Assembly: GCA_029891345.1 (NCBI GenBank)
Contig: CM057002.1
Span: 16,862,295 to 16,926,294 of the forward strand
Length of the DNA stretch: 64,000 nucleotides
Origin: Dryococelus australis
Lineage: Eukaryota; Arthropoda; Insecta; Phasmatodea; Phasmatidae
Direction: 5' to 3'
Below, piece after piece: positions 33,561 to 45,896 of this stretch. The notes under the pieces were generated by a model that was not told where the DNA came from, did no database searches, and saw nothing but the letters and a program-made list of their open reading frames with translations. The position numbers were made by a program, and so were the translations under genes. How positions within the stretch are numbered: position 1 is the first letter of the stretch; every line of letters begins with the position of its first letter.

Positions 33561-36500
33561 TATACTAATGTAGTGGATGTTATAATAAAGTAGCCAAATA
33601 TTACATGCCCAGCTGATTTCAAGACGTTCACCGCAATATAATATTATGTCAGCAGCACACAGTCTTAAAGTGTGTCCAGGCGGTGTAAAGGAGTAGTATG
33701 GCCAGTGCTCTGTTCCAAAAATTTTTTAACATGGTATATGCTGACGCATGACCGCCTGCCTGGGGCATGGTTCTACATGTGGGCTTGTCGTTGTTGGGTT
33801 TGAACCAATGATTGGGGAGGTTAAATATAATTCCAAATTTGGAAAAATAGGTTTTAACACAAATTGCTTTACAAGTACCAGTAGTAGATGTTTTATAGCG
33901 TGATGCCAGTATCGCGAGGAACTTGGGTAAGGCAGGGCCCTTAATGTCTTGTAGGCACCTTACCTGTGTATAAGACTGACATGGTAGGCTGTCTAGTGGG
34001 GACAAATCCACAGCGGTGGTGACAACATTTCTTACAACCCGGTTCTTACAACCTTGAGGTGACTGGGAGGAAGTAGATTCCTCCTCTGCGGCCGGCTCAG
34101 CTGTAGAGGGTTCTGGCAGGCTGCTATGCTGTGGAGTTCTCTGAATATGTGAGAAACTGAAGATGACATAGTGATGGCTCCTCTCCTCGCCTCAAGGGTT
34201 CTAAGATGGGATGAGGAGGGCCTTCAAGTCTTTCTAGTGGGGGAAACAATGGGGTGGTATTTCACAGGCAGTATTGCTGATTGATGAGCAAGTGGTATTA
34301 CTCTCGGCGGTATACCCCTTTCTGGGAGTATGGCATAAGGAAGGATCAAATGGCCTCATGAAGAAAAAGCCCTGACTCCTACCTTACTGTGTTCTGCAGA
34401 TTAATCAGACTTGCAGCGAACGGCACCCTAAATTTTTCTTTTAGGCCGGCCGGCCCCGAAGGAGTTGGTGGCCAGGATGCAGATACTGTTAGAGCTACTC
34501 CCTGTCTGAATACCTGGTGAGGGCTCAACAGGGGGTTGATTAGACTAGGCAGTTCCAGCTCCATTGCAGCCTTAAAAGAAGCAGTGGTGGAGTATGGAAC
34601 TACTTAACCAGCTTAATTCAATTGGTGGATGTGTTCCTAGTGAATTAAGGCTCCTTCGATGGACTACCAATTGGCAGAACTCGAGCAGCCTCTTAATGTA
34701 TGGGTAATTAACTTTACGTTGTGTAATGCTAGCTTGACCCCCTGCTTGGTTAGGTTACATAGGATTTCCAATACTCCCAATCCATGCTGCAGCAGCCCCG
34801 GTGCGCAATAATTACTGTAACGACCGCTGTGAGAAGCGCAGCTATGTAATATTCTCTGGCAGTTTGGCCTTCCTTCTCCACCCCTTTCCCTATCCCACTC
34901 CCCTCCTCCTCTGTAACGCTTCACAGTAACATCTACTTGTAACCTGTGTGCATCACCCAACGTCGTCGGCACTTTCGGCTGCCATGAGATCCGATTACAT
35001 TTGAATTCATAGGCACAGTGTTATTAAAGCGTGAATCTTCAGTTGGCCTAAAAGTCTGTAATGTTTTGGATTTCAATTGTAATGCAATTTTGTGAGCTGA
35101 CGAGCAGGGACTCAGTTAGGTGAGTTGTGGACAATACGCTTGTTATTTTACTTTTCTGGGTTGTTGGATTGGTAGTTGAGAATATGGTACTCAGGATCAG
35201 TGCTAACGTTAAATGTGGGTGTGCAGTTTCTTACAGTATTTAAAAATGTGTTTTGGCAGTACTGTAGGAATTCATTTTCAAAATTAATGTTTTTACGTAG
35301 AAATTTGTTGGTTAGTATTCTGTATTCATGGTACTCTAAACTCAGTGTTGGTGCCGCCCCAGTTTACTCTACGACCAGTCAAATTTGTTACGTCCAGCCG
35401 TTGTCCATCACTTGTAGGGAAGGTAGTTTATTTGATTTTATGATTAGGAACCTTGATAGGCCTGTGGGATTTCTTTTGGCTGCCTCCCAATCAATCTTAT
35501 GATATTTTATTGTAAATTTTAAAGTTTTTTAATGTGTAGTTTATACGTGTCTGGCACCTTACAGGGCTTACAGCTGCTGCTTTTCGCTTTCATTTTTGCA
35601 TTATATGCTTTAATTGTTACAATGATTTAAACATATATTTTAACATGTTAGTAGCACGTTAGCCCATCCGGGAAAGTGTCAAATGGTGACCTTGGTGTCA
35701 CCCGTTAATCAAGTGTAATTTTACCCAATGTGGCATCAAGTGCATTATCCTTACGCACAGAGTTTATATGCATACGTGATTTTCTAAGAATATGTTTAAA
35801 TAAATACTGGATTGATATTTTGAAGGCACATGTGTGTTTTAACATTCGTGCCATTTTAAGGTGCTTTTAATGAAACTAGTCCTTAGATACATCGTTATTA
35901 GAATTATTTGCCTTGGAACGATTTTGAATGATTGAGAATGGTTTGTTATTGATGTCGTAACCTCACATTATTGATATTCTGATTGGTTTAGTCGTCTTGA
36001 TTACTGATAAAGTAAACTCTACCTTTCAAGGTATTTTTCATGTTATTGTTTTTAGTAGCATTGAATTCTTGTGCTTTATCATTTTAATTGCAATTTAAAC
36101 ATTATAGAAAGTCTATGGATGTTAATTGAACATTGCTGCACATTTACATTTTTTGAATGTATCAGAAAGCATGACTGCAGTGAGTTGTAAAATTTAGAAT
36201 TTTAAGGTGACATTATAAAGATTTTTAGAGGCCTCTTAATACTTTGTTGTTTATGTACCTCTCTTAAATGAAAGTTTTCACTATTTGTTGGCTCCTTTTA
36301 ATGTTGTAAAACAAATTTTAAGATACCTGAAAAGTGAACTGCATGTATGTTTGGATTTTTGGTAATAAAACACACTTGAATCAATTTCATATTACAAATT
36401 TGTACAATCCTGTACACCAAGAAAATCAGAAGACAGAAATAGACTGAAATACATGTGTTTTTATTATTGAAGTAATACGAACACAGTGGCTCCGTACTAC

Positions 36501-37100
36501 CTCCTAAGATAATATGATTTGCAACAGAAGTTAAAAAAATAGCAAGTTGAAGAGGGCAATGGCCGGCGAGACAAAAGGAATGCACTTCGCTGTACAGCAT
36601 GTCTGGTAGAAAAGAAAAACAAAGTTAATGGCGCAAGCTTGTAGCCTTGCAACAAGATGAAACGTAGCTTTGAAAGTACTAACTTGAAGAATTTTACAGT
36701 AAAATATAATTAGTTACTTTAAAATACACACATTTGCCATCATGCACAAGATGTCACCAACATGTAGCGGCGTGGAGCGGTAATCCTCCCGCAGCCACCC
36801 ATTCTCCCCCAGCTGCCATAAACACACTGCGCGATCGATAACTTCTCCCCACACGCTCTCAGCTGATTGAGTGTGCGCAGGACATTCAAAATTTGACTAG
36901 GATTCAATGTCACATTATTTTTATTTTCAGAGGGTTTGAAAGTTTTAGGTCAGCTTGCATTTGGTGTTGGATTACCATAAATTATATACAGTATTTTGGA
37001 CAATATTTTCTTTATTTAAATGAGTTTAGGTGAAACTTTTTTTTTAAATTAGTATTTACAGTAACACTCTTTCTAAAATTCCCATTTTTTTTTATTAGCT
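33561..37100. other. Intron with unassigned open frames
   Basis: A 120-codon minus-strand frame at 33649-34011 (Cys-rich end, no recognised domain) and a 61-codon frame at 34379-34564 (proline/serine-rich) may be remains of another retroelement. The interval 35000-37100 is AT-rich with no signal. Confidence 0.35.
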
Positions 37101-37108
37101 AAGCTTTG

Positions 37109-37270
37109 TTCACAGATAATGTATAGCTCTTACTATACTCAACCATGTTTTATAAGGTTAGAAGTTGTATTTCATTGATGTACATATCAGAAACTTCATC
37201 TACTGAAATCATGCATATATGGACATTTTTAGCAGTCTCCTGAATAATGATAGATAGGGAGTAGACTGTA
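37109..37270. repeat. About 160-bp direct repeat, copy 1
   Basis: Starts TTCACAGATAATGTATAGCT and matches 44554-44717 over almost its full length with small indels. Both copies lie 60-130 bp downstream (in gene sense) of a spatacsin exon. Confidence 0.75.
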
Positions 37271-37327
37271 AACCCTCGACTACAGCACTGGATTGTGCAC
37301 CAATGTCCAATGTGTGTGTGCACGCAC

Positions 37328-37555
37328 CTTGTAGCAGCAGGCAAAGATGGCATAGACAGGGTTATGGGTATTGTAGGCAGCTGCCAGCAGGGCCTGGTGC
37401 GGGTCCACCGCACTGTGGCAGTGCAACAGCATCAGGAACAGGTCGTCAACCTCGAAGGGCAGCTCCCTGGATCCTACCTCCTCTTCTCTACCACCCACGT
37501 CCTCACTGGAGCTGCTGCTCAGTTGTGAGGGGCTTCCTGCACTGCTCAGCTCCGC
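37328..37555 (-). CDS. SPG11: Spatacsin (SPG11) exon g
   Basis: A 76-codon exon, phase 0 at both ends. The acceptor is TTTTCACAG and the donor AAG|GTGCGT. It begins with a Ser/Glu/Gly-rich low-complexity stretch (SSSSSEDVGGREEEVGSREL), then FEVDDLFLMLLHCHSAVDP and PVYAIFACCYK. The latter fits spatacsin TDLFEILLQCSEEPD and PILSVLASCLQ. The Ser/Glu insertion looks lineage-specific. Confidence 0.85.
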
Positions 37556-37994
37556 CTGTGAAAACACAAGCACACTCACTTTGCACACTGAAGCAGCACC
37601 CACTTATCTTGCTCCACTACTATCTACTTTTTCACACACATATAATTACATACACAAAAAGAAATCTTAACTGAAAAACAGCAAAGAAAATATCAATAAA
37701 CAAATACAGAAACCAGAAGGAAAGAAAATAGACACAGAGCACAAAAACTGCTCATTTACAGTTGTACCCGAACACACAAAACATTCATCCACATGTTGTT
37801 CTCACATTTTGGAGTAGGTCACTGTCAACATGAATGAGAGGAAGCTTCTCATTCCCAGTTGACATTATAGATGTATAAGAAACTAGGTGTTTAGTGGAAA
37901 ACTGGCAAAATGCATAACAGGGGTGAACGGGAAAAGTTTTGGAAAACAGGTAAACCATTGAGATCATCTTCCAGGCTTTCTCAACAGTGAAGTC

Positions 37995-38170
37995 ACAATT
38001 AGTGTAGTGGTTGGAGAGCATGCCTCCCTTCACGATGAACCAGATTTGATTCCTGATGGGGTCACTCCTGGATTTTCGCACCAAGAAATCATGCTGGACG
38101 ATGCTGCTGATTGACTGGCTTTCTCTGGGTTCTCACATTTCCCTCAACCTTGCATTCCACCGTTACTATA
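37995..38170 (+). mobile_element. tRNA-derived SINE fragment
   Basis: An A-box-like AGTGTAGTGGTTGGAGAGCA at 38001-38020 and a B-box-like GATTTGATTCC at 38043-38053 at tRNA spacing. These are followed by TGGCTTTCTCTGGGTTCTC, a pyrimidine-rich body like that of insect SINEs. It is not a tRNA gene: the arms do not pair into a cloverleaf. Confidence 0.5.
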
Positions 38171-38393
38171 TATTTACCTCGTTTCACCATCATCTGCTTT
38201 CATGATCACATTGTTAAAGAAACCGAAACTACTTCACTCCGCACTAGTGAAAAATTTCTAGTTGATTGTTTCAGGAAATGAATGCAGATAACTATGGCGG
38301 GGAGAAACAACATAGTAACTCCCTGGCCACAGGGTCATTCATTGAAGTCCAATCCTGTGAAGTTGAAAGTGTAACCAAAGAGAAGGTTCTCAC

Positions 38394-38585
38394 CAGCTTG
38401 TCAGCACTGCCTGGCTTGCATATACCAATCTTGCTGTAGTAGGCTCGGTGCGAGTCAGGGTGCTGGAGGCTGGACTTGTCAGGCTGCTTGTCTGGCTTAT
38501 GCTTCTTCCGCTCACCGAGACTGAGAGCCAGGTATAGGTGCTCCCGCAGTTTGGCACACGAGAACAATTTGGTCAGTTCCAGCAC
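38394..38585 (-). CDS. SPG11: Spatacsin (SPG11) exon f
   Basis: A 64-codon exon, phase 0 at both ends. The acceptor is TTGGTAG (weak pyrimidine tract) and the donor CTG|GTGAGA. It encodes VLELTKLFSCAKLREHLYLA, matching spatacsin VKSLIQYFSPVIQDHLRLAF, then a Lys/Asp-rich linker (GERKKHKPDKQPDKSS) that is not conserved. Confidence 0.85.
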
Positions 38586-39009
38586 CTACCAATTAAGTAC
38601 ATGTCACTTACTGTGTTGCAACTTAGTTTATAATTCAAAGTACTTGTAGCAATTCTTTTTTTAAATATCTTGACACCACTAAAATATCTAACTGTTTTTA
38701 AAGTACCAATACACTTCTTTGATACTATTTCCACTCACTTCTTTTAAAGTACTCATTAATTAAGTGACAACTCTGTATGTAGTAGGTTACATTTAAATAA
38801 CCTTTGTCAGTCCGGGTGGCCTTCTAATGTGTATGTTATGATATACGTGCAACCCTGAGGGGGAGCCTGCAGTCCTACACTATGGTTTGCAATGGGTTGA
38901 GAATAAATTACAATCTCCTGCTTAACCCTGATGGGCGTGGTGTCTACATAGAATTTAGCACAAATACCCTATGCAATAAATACTCTTTGGTTGGCTTAAA
39001 TATGTGTTT

Positions 39010-40170
39010 TGACGCGTGCCCGATTAGGCTGACTTGGCACGTCGGTCGAGGATTTTGTGCGCTAGACCAAAAGCGGGGTACTTTGGTTTAGATAGTTGAC
39101 GTGAGGCGAGGGGCGTTGGTTAGCACTTACATACTCCAGCTTCTTGGGCATTGTGTTCGGGGTAGGTTTCATTTAGACGCGGCGAATTCAGTCTATGCCG
39201 AATCGGAGATTCCATAGGTGTGCTTCATTGGTCCAGAAGATGAGGTTGTCCCAGCCGAGTCCCACTTCAGTAGCGGTCAGAAACCCTTTTACCACACATG
39301 ACCCGTAGGATGTATGCGGATACAAGTTGGGAAGTTAATTACCAGAACTGGAGCAGGCGCAACTGCCTGACGTCTAAGTTTGGCGACGCGGTTCCGTTCC
39401 ACCTACCTCTCCAGCGTAGGACGTGTTAGTGCAATCCATGGTTTGAGAGCAGAGTTAGCCAGGAATTGTTCCCTAGGTTTTCTAACATTCCGCTTCCCGT
39501 GTGGCATAGGGCAAACAGTTCAACAGCCTATGTGATACACTTAGATAGGAAGGTTCGACAGTGTAACCCAATAGTTACTTGCCGGCACGAGCTCGATAAG
39601 AGTCCCCACTGGTCCCCCGCTGTATGCGGGCCGATCAGGGACGTGGAGCCGTGAGGGCAGTCAAGCCTCTACTGGTTGTGCATTTGCAATAGGTTGAATG
39701 GCAAAACTTCAGGCTACGGTCATGGCACATTGACTTAGTGCAAATGGTGAGAAATAACCTGAGTCTGTCACCCCTCCTTGTGTGAAGATGTTTCCAGTGG
39801 TTGTGGCATCGCTGTTTCTCCCCCACAAGCATTGATTTAGTGCCAATGTGTGACAGAAGAAACAGGTAGCCGTCTAATATGTATGTCTTCTGACATGCAG
39901 CCAACTGAATGGATTCCACAGTCAGGCTAACTCGGTTCAAACAAATCTCCCGATTCCTGTTGGCAGTGCACGGCGTATTATGTCTCCAACCATTAATAGA
40001 AACAAATACCCTGGAAATGAAAAACAGAAAGGTAGAGAATAATGATTGTTTATTTAATATTCAATAAACACGTAACCCGTGCTACTCTCACCAAACCGTG
40101 GAGGGATGAAGGTAAATGCAGTTCCAGGAGTAGGCAACCTGGTTCTAAACGAATACAAATTAGTTAAAGT
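39010..40170 (-). mobile_element. LTR-A (minus), U5-R part
   Basis: Starts TGACGCGTGCCCG at 39010. It carries a decayed ORF-A (LTATEVGLGWDN and FWTNEAHL are readable near 39270-39200), a hairpin with one closing mismatch at 40124-40142, and the palindrome TTTATTTAATATTCAATAAA at 40049-40068. U3 is missing where a second LTR fragment begins at about 40171. Confidence 0.75.
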
Positions 40171-40850
40171 TAACACGTACGATTAGCTAAGGCTGGATCA
40201 CAGTTGCGTGGCTTTGGTTGCACTTTGATAGGTTGTGCATGAAGGTTGACTTATGCTTACTTATGGTTGGATATACCGGTTGGGCACGTAGTCTTACAGA
40301 TTGGTATGAAGTTCTCAACTTTATGGTTTAAGAGTCCTTTGAATTGGTCTGGCTTGCGACTCGTTTCGGAGCTAAACGTAGTCGATGACGAACGGACGGT
40401 ACTAGGGGTTGGTACCTTGTCAGTTTGCAGATGAGGGGTAGCGGGATATATCAGATTAAGTTGCTCGTCTTCGGCTCAGGCGGTAGCGAGGGCACGACGT
40501 GACAAAACACAGAACTCTCCGTTCCAGTCTTCGGATGTCTTACTCCAGAAGTTACTGTTGGAGACGCCTAGCCGGTTCTCTGTCTTATTCAGTAACTCTC
40601 TTAGCAATGGATGGCAGGTCCGGTGCGTATGTAGCGGTGCTGATGAGAAAGTAGCTGGATTAATTTCAGTCGACGTAGGTGGTGCCAGTGACCAGAGTAA
40701 TGCGACACAATCTTGTTTGGCTGGTCGACTAGCTGTGAGTGGGGTTAGACCAGCCAACTGTCTGGCAGCAAGGTGCGCAACTCTTTGCTCCTCTCTCCTG
40801 GCGCCGTGCCTCGCCTTAAATGGCACAGAGTGGGTTTAACTACTGAGAAC
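40171..40850 (-). mobile_element. Second LTR-A-related fragment (minus) with ORF-A
   Basis: It begins ACACGTACGATTAGC, a degenerate LTR-A 3' end, directly after the previous fragment. It extends through U5 to just beyond the ORF-A start and is then truncated. A diverged subfamily, closest to the copy at 5484-6165. Confidence 0.6.
40476..40826 (-). CDS. LTR-encoded ORF-A, diverged intact copy (116 aa)
   Basis: Intact ATG-to-stop frame. N-terminus MPFKARHGARREEQRVAHLA, then ARQLAGL. The C-terminal motif is HPLLRELLNKTENRLGVSN followed by FWSKT. This parallels the 10299-10676 copy (MPFNQRHRRKRRERH; HPVVRGLLTDTEVRFGWDN; LWTNE). The retained open frame despite strong divergence suggests past selection on the protein. 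No known domain. Confidence 0.55.
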   Translation of the reverse strand: MPFKARHGARREEQRVAHLAARQLAGLTPLTASRPAKQDCVALLWSLAPPTSTEINPATFSSAPLHTHRTCHPLLRELLNKTENRLGVSNSNFWSKTSEDWNGEFCVLSRRALATA

Positions 40851-42762
40851 CTCAAAAGGAGCACCACGAACTATACAATCATTTAAATACAGAATAGCAC
40901 CTGGTTTTACATACTATAGAGTTCAAGATATAATGCTGTCATCACCGCTACAAAAACAATAATCAAATATGAATTGTTTGGTAAATTTTGTTGTGTTGCA
41001 TTGTTATTTTTCAACTTCTTTGAAGTGCAGTACCATATTTACTCGTGTATAGTGCACACCATGATTTTTGCAACAAGTTGCCGGAGAAACTTTTTTTTTT
41101 CCTTCAACAATTTGTGGGGCCTTGTTAGTAAGTATGAAACAAATTATTCTTTTATTTGAAATTAATTTGTGGCGATTGCGATATATTTGGAAAATATTAT
41201 AATTAAATAACTCTTGGGGGTTAAAGCAAAAATATTGTAGCATTCTATAAGGTCAGGTAACCTTAACCTTATGGTCATTGAAAGAAGAATGTCAACAACT
41301 GAGGTGGGCAGCTGGGTTCCTTTTCCTTTTTTTTTTGTTTCTTTTATGCAATGCCAGTCCTTAAAAGATCAGCTGTGGGTGGTGTGGTGGCGTGCTTTTT
41401 TTTTGCCATGCTGGTCCTTTATTTTTGCGGTGGTGGAATGTGAGACACAACCCTTCTCCAAAAAAAAAGTGTTGCCTCTTCCCTTTTCACCCAGGTAGCA
41501 ATCCTCTAGACTCTTCCACTACACTTCCCTTTAAACATCCGGACAATTTAGGAGTGGATAATTTACGACTACCTCTCTACAGAAATGTTTTCCTTTATTT
41601 TGGAAAAAAAGGGCACCTATACGTGAGTAAATACCTAAGTTTGTTTCAAAGTTTTTTAATGGTGTTCCTTTCTAGCACATTTTCGAACTGAACACGAACT
41701 CCTGTAAATTTTCCGAACCGAACTAGAACTGATCTTTGACATGGCAATAAATTTCGAACTGAACCATAACATAACCTTAAAGTTCGGGTTCGGTTTGAAA
41801 TTCAAACATTCGACCCATCTCTACATATTACACGCAACAACCAAACTTAAAACAAAAGTTCCAACTTAAATTCTAATTAATACTGTTCTGGTCATCATAA
41901 ACTTTTTTGCTACTTCCGAATCAGGAAACATCTTTATGAACACAAGCCTGGCTTGGTCTGCTACACTTATTGGAATGATGTGTTGACTATCATAGACATG
42001 AAATAGCATTCTGTTCTTGTAATGTTATCGTCAGAACTTTCGAGAAAAAAACTGCCCAATTTCTAATTATTAACACCACTTTCACTTTTTCAATGTGTTT
42101 TTCGCACTTCAAGTGGTAGAAAACCTCTTCTCTACTACCATGTGCAATGCTTATATCACACCTACAAATACAGCAAAATGTGAACTTCTCTCCTTTGCTA
42201 GACTTTAATATACATGGAAATTCTTCGGTGTACTATTTCCTAACAATCTGAAAATATATTTTCTTACATTTTCCACTCATTTTGTTAATGACTATGCAAC
42301 ACAATTTTGTAGAAATACGCAACTGCTACACGAACATGACCGGCCAGTAAACACACACACACACACACACAGTGTGATGCAAAGATGGCGAGATGTGATT
42401 CATGAACACTTCACACAGAAATACAACTTCAGCACTGTCTACAACTCCAATCAGCAAATAACATGCCATGATTAGATACCAAGGTATGTGTGGCAGGTAT
42501 GTGTGGTGTTTGTAACAGCCCCCTCAGCAAGGGGTTTGTCTTGTGGGCACTCTGGTAGATTGCACTTCAGTTCAAACCCCGCCGGATGCAACAGGGAGGT
42601 ACGCACTAATAAGGTGGTTGTTTTAATCAAGTCATAAACAACATCAAATGTCAGTTCACAACATATATTTTTGTTTTGTGAGAAAAAAGTCACATTTGCA
42701 AAAACCTAAAAATTAGTACCTAAGTTGTACAGATATTGACTGAGTAATTAGACGTTGGTTAC
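40851..42762. other. Intron, no gene; short (AC)n at 42349-42371
   Basis: Contains T-rich tracts, a degenerate CGAACTGAAC-type repeat at about 41680-41815 and a 23-bp AC dinucleotide run. No exon or element with defined ends. Confidence 0.45.
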
Positions 42763-43019
42763 CTGGGAGGTAGGGTAGTTGTAGACATGCACAAACAGCA
42801 CAAAGGGCAGCCACCGGTCATGCCTCGCACACTGCTTAAGGAAGAGCGATGGCAGGCGTAGCTGGTGTTGACTGGCAAACTGCACGCTTGGCTGCCAGTG
42901 CAACAATGCTGCCATCACGCCTAGGTCCTCCGACCCTCCTAACAGTGCAATCTCCAGCAAGCCCAGGAACTCCATGTATGCCGCAGAACTTTTCTGTGCC
43001 AGGCCACGCATCAGCACAC
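42763..43019 (-). CDS. SPG11: Spatacsin (SPG11) exon e
   Basis: 257 bp, entering with 2 nt of a split Gly codon and leaving in phase 0. The acceptor is TTCGCAG and the donor CAG|GTAACC. It encodes AQKSSAAYMEFLGLLE, then LHWQPSVQFASQHQLRLPSL and FLKQCARHDRWLPFVLF, ending YNYPTSQ. Spatacsin has AEKLSKL, then QWALVVQFCRLHNMKLSISY, ECAKANDWLQFIIH and HNYHPAEV, a strong colinear match. Confidence 0.9.
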
Positions 43020-43334
43020 CTGCGAACAGACACTAGTTTCACTGGCAGGTATGTTCTCACTTATGGAATGAACAAGATACTGAAAACTTTTCCTTCATCA
43101 CACCTAACGTGGGCAATAGCCACATGCTATTTCCCCCTGTAAGGTAGAGTCAACATGGAAGACAAAGAAGAGAACTGACAGTGAAGACAGCTGCGCAAGT
43201 CGATAAGTCGATGGACAGACCATGTTCTGGCAGATCTGAAAATCAGATTGGGCGATATGAGAGATGGGTGGAGAGGGAACTGAACGCCTTGATGGGGAAA
43301 ATGGGAGTTCTCCAAAAAAGCTCACCTAAATTGA

Positions 43335-43462
43335 GCATCATCCAGGTAAGTGCACACATGTGAAAACTCCCAGCTTGACTATCCTAGGAATCAACCTGAA
43401 TAGCCGTGGTTAGAGCCTGGTGTGCTAATCACTCAGCCAGTGAAGCTAGGTCTACCATGGGT
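43335..43462 (-). mobile_element. tRNA-derived SINE fragment (minus)
   Basis: On the minus strand TGGCTGAGTGATTAGC (43424-43439, A box) and AGGTTGATTCCTAGG (43383-43397, B box) sit at tRNA-like spacing, with CTCTAACCACGG between. This resembles tRNA-Ser/Leu-derived SINE heads of insects. Confidence 0.5.
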
Positions 43463-43659
43463 GCAGTTTTCAATCTGTGGCTGCACATAATTGGTGAAAT
43501 GTCTAAAAGTCCTGTTTTTTCACCATTCTTCATTATTTAATTCTCACTTGTTTCTTGCAATCACTATGCATTCTGTTCCAGCCAATTCTTACCTATCTTC
43601 TTTGGGTTTCCTCAGAAAGAGTAATGTTGTGGGTTATATGTTGTGATAATACTGATGCG

Positions 43660-43745
43660 TGTCCTATTCTTGGGTAAGTGGTTAGAGCGCTTACTGCTCT
43701 CCCGATGATCAGCAGGTGATCCTACCGCGGCATTTTGGTTGCTAC
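43660..43745 (+). mobile_element. tRNA-like SINE head
   Basis: GGGTAAGTGGTTAGAGCGC at 43672-43690 (A box) and CAGGTGATCCTACC at 43711-43724 (B-box-like). The cloverleaf is incomplete. The downstream limit is unclear. Confidence 0.35.
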
Positions 43746-44553
43746 TCTAGCCAGGTGGGTCGTGGTAGGTTCTGTGGGTGGTTGCTTAGGGGGAGGATAC
43801 CATCTGAGGGGAGGGGATTCAAACCCCAGAGTGAGTCGAACTGTGATAGTTTCCCGTCCGAGGCGAATAATCTTCCTCACTGCTAGAGCTGCCAATATAC
43901 GGGATGCCAGCTATCCCAGGGTATGAGTCGTGAGATGGATTAATCAATAATGATGATCGGGGTGGATGATCCTACCGAAGGGATGGGTGCTATCTGCAAT
44001 GGCCGCGTAGGCCGACGTGCAGGAATATAGTTTACTGGGGAAGGAATTGCACGAGGCTTTGGTTTGGCCGGTGGTAATCAAACCCTAACTATCTTCCCGG
44101 AAGCCAAGTGGATAGTGCATGTATTCTGAGCGTCTTTCCTCTGGTCAAACTTCGGTGGGGTTACGGCTATTGCTGAAGAAGGAGTCTCCGGCTGAGGATT
44201 ACTGACAGGTTCCTGCTCTAGCCACGGCCAACAAGCACCTACATAGGCGTCGAGCTCTGATTTGTGGGCAAGGGAAATATACGGTGAAATGGGCCAAGGT
44301 CTAAATTATGGCTCCGTGGATGGGGACGTGTCCTCACACTCTATTTCTGTGTCCATCTGAGCGTTAGTTAATCTCTGTAATGCTCTTCGCTCTTTGCGCC
44401 GGTTATGGCTCTGGAGACTACCCTTCTTACTCCACATCTAGACCAGCCTTCCAACCTTTCCACAGATGTGCAGTCCTGGGGGTGCATCTTATTCAAACAC
44501 ACCCAAGGCCCTGACGTACAGACATGCAGTATAGTATTACGATGCCACCATAT

Positions 44554-44717
44554 TCACAGATAATATACAGCTCTTACTATACTCAACATAAAGTTTTATA
44601 CGGTTAGAAGATGTATTTTATTGATTTACATTTCAGAAATAGCATCTAATGAAATCCTGCATCTATGGACATTTTTTGGCAGTCCTCTGAATAATGAAAG
44701 ATCAAGAGTTGACTGCA
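44554..44717. repeat. About 160-bp direct repeat, copy 2
   Basis: Direct counterpart of 37109-37270 (both contain CAGCTCTTACTATACTCAAC or a one-base variant and end near GACTG). Located 130 bp downstream, in gene sense, of exon d. Confidence 0.75.
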
Positions 44718-44845
44718 GTTCTTTTCCTAACATGCCTCCTCCTCCCATTTACATGTATTTGGAGTAGAGGCAAGGGTGGTTAGCCAGCAATCTGCACTGC
44801 ACTCTCACCCCACTTCTGGGAGCAGAGGAAAGACAGACCTCTCAC

Positions 44846-45051
44846 CCAGTTGTTGCTGGTGGGTCTGCGAGTTGTCACAGCCGGTGATGTCGAGGTGTCG
44901 CAGGACAGCGTTGGCAGCAGCCAGGTGCACCCTGGCTGGCTGAGAGTTGCAGCCCAGCATCTCTATGAAGGACACGCATGCTGCAGTCACACAATAGTTC
45001 TGGAAATGCTGTAGGGCCAGCCCATGGGCCAGATTGCTTCCCACCATTGCC
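44846..45051 (-). CDS. SPG11: Spatacsin (SPG11) exon d
   Basis: 206 bp, 1 nt in and 1 nt out, matching both neighbours. The acceptor is GTGTGGCAG and the donor CTGG|GTGAGA; a second GTGAGA further left (about 44808) would break the phase. It encodes GSNLAHGLALQHFQNYCVTA, ACVSFIEMLGCNSQPARVHL and AAANAVLRHL. Spatacsin has ACVCFLELLGLDSLKLRVDM and KVANIIL, the clearest diagnostic match in the window. Confidence 0.92.
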
Positions 45052-45129
45052 CTGCCACACAACACACACGGAGCACAGCATATCAGCGACATAGTTATGA
45101 ATTCCTCTGGCCTACCACATTCAATTTCT

Positions 45130-45505
45130 TACTTATCTAACGTTTTAATAATTTTTGAGTTGGAGATGAAAACCTTTATGTGGTTCCTGCCTGAGGCAGG
45201 GTCGTATATGGATGTGGGGAGGCTGGTGCTACACGAAACCGGCTGCCATACCTGAGAGACAGATCTGTTGCAGTAGTCATCCCAAAAATTAAATGAGGTG
45301 GGATCAAATGGGGTGAAGATGCAGCAGAATAAGGGTGGGGAAGAAACAGGAGAACACTGAGAAAACACCCACGCCATGGCAGAGTCCACTACACTCCTCA
45401 CATGAGAACTTCAGCCCAAAAATTTCCTGCCAAGCAGGGCCTGGGATTGAACTGGGGACCTCAGATGTGGGAAGCTAGTAACTAACCAACTGAGTAAACT
45501 GTGGT
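45130..45505 (-). mobile_element. tRNA-derived SINE next to the BEL element
   Basis: On the minus strand an A box CTCAGTTGGTTAG (45482-45494) and a B box CCCCAGTTCAATCCCAGG (45441-45458) at correct spacing, followed by a body with pyrimidine-rich blocks down to about 45130. It ends within 12 bp of the BEL LTR. The body limit is approximate. Confidence 0.6.
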
Positions 45506-45516
45506 TCTTTTTATAC

Positions 45517-45776
45517 TGTTTGTAAACACAGTTAATTTCTTGTTTTGTCAACTCACAAACTCAATTTTCGTTGCACACCCATATAAACGAAGTTAACCGC
45601 CCGCCATCTTGTCTCTTATTGCTTTCCACTGTCTCCATTCCCACAATTAATGGCGTCAATAGCTCTGAATACAACCGTTGGTGAAAAAATGCCTAACTCA
45701 AGTTGTTGTTGTTGTTGTTGTGTGTTTTTTTTTTTTAATTTTTTTTTTTTATATAAACATAACTCGGGCCTGAACA
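45517..45776 (-). repeat. BEL/Pao 3' LTR (left)
   Basis: Starts TGTTTGTAAACAC and ends CTGAACA, nearly identical to 51407-51624. It is longer by about 40 bp because of GTT and poly-T expansions (45705-45750). ATAC precedes it; ATAC also overlaps the outer end of the other LTR, so a 4-bp target duplication is possible but ambiguous. Confidence 0.9.
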
Positions 45777-45896
45777 TACCGCCTGCCAGAAAATGTTACA
45801 TTTTACAATTAACAAGTCAACAAAGGCAACCACAACAAATTCAAAGTACAAGAAGAGATTACAACAGTAAATGGAACATGATAAAATGGTCTATAT

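Noticed and set aside
33649..34011. 120-codon minus frame with several Cys and aromatic residues, considered as an env-like or gag remnant
   Set aside because: No signal peptide, membrane segment or recognisable motif, and no second copy in the window to compare.
45420..45500. Possible functional tRNA genes at 45.4, 43.4, 43.7 and 38.0 kb
   Set aside because: A and B boxes are recognisable, but acceptor and anticodon arms do not pair, and SINE-like bodies follow.
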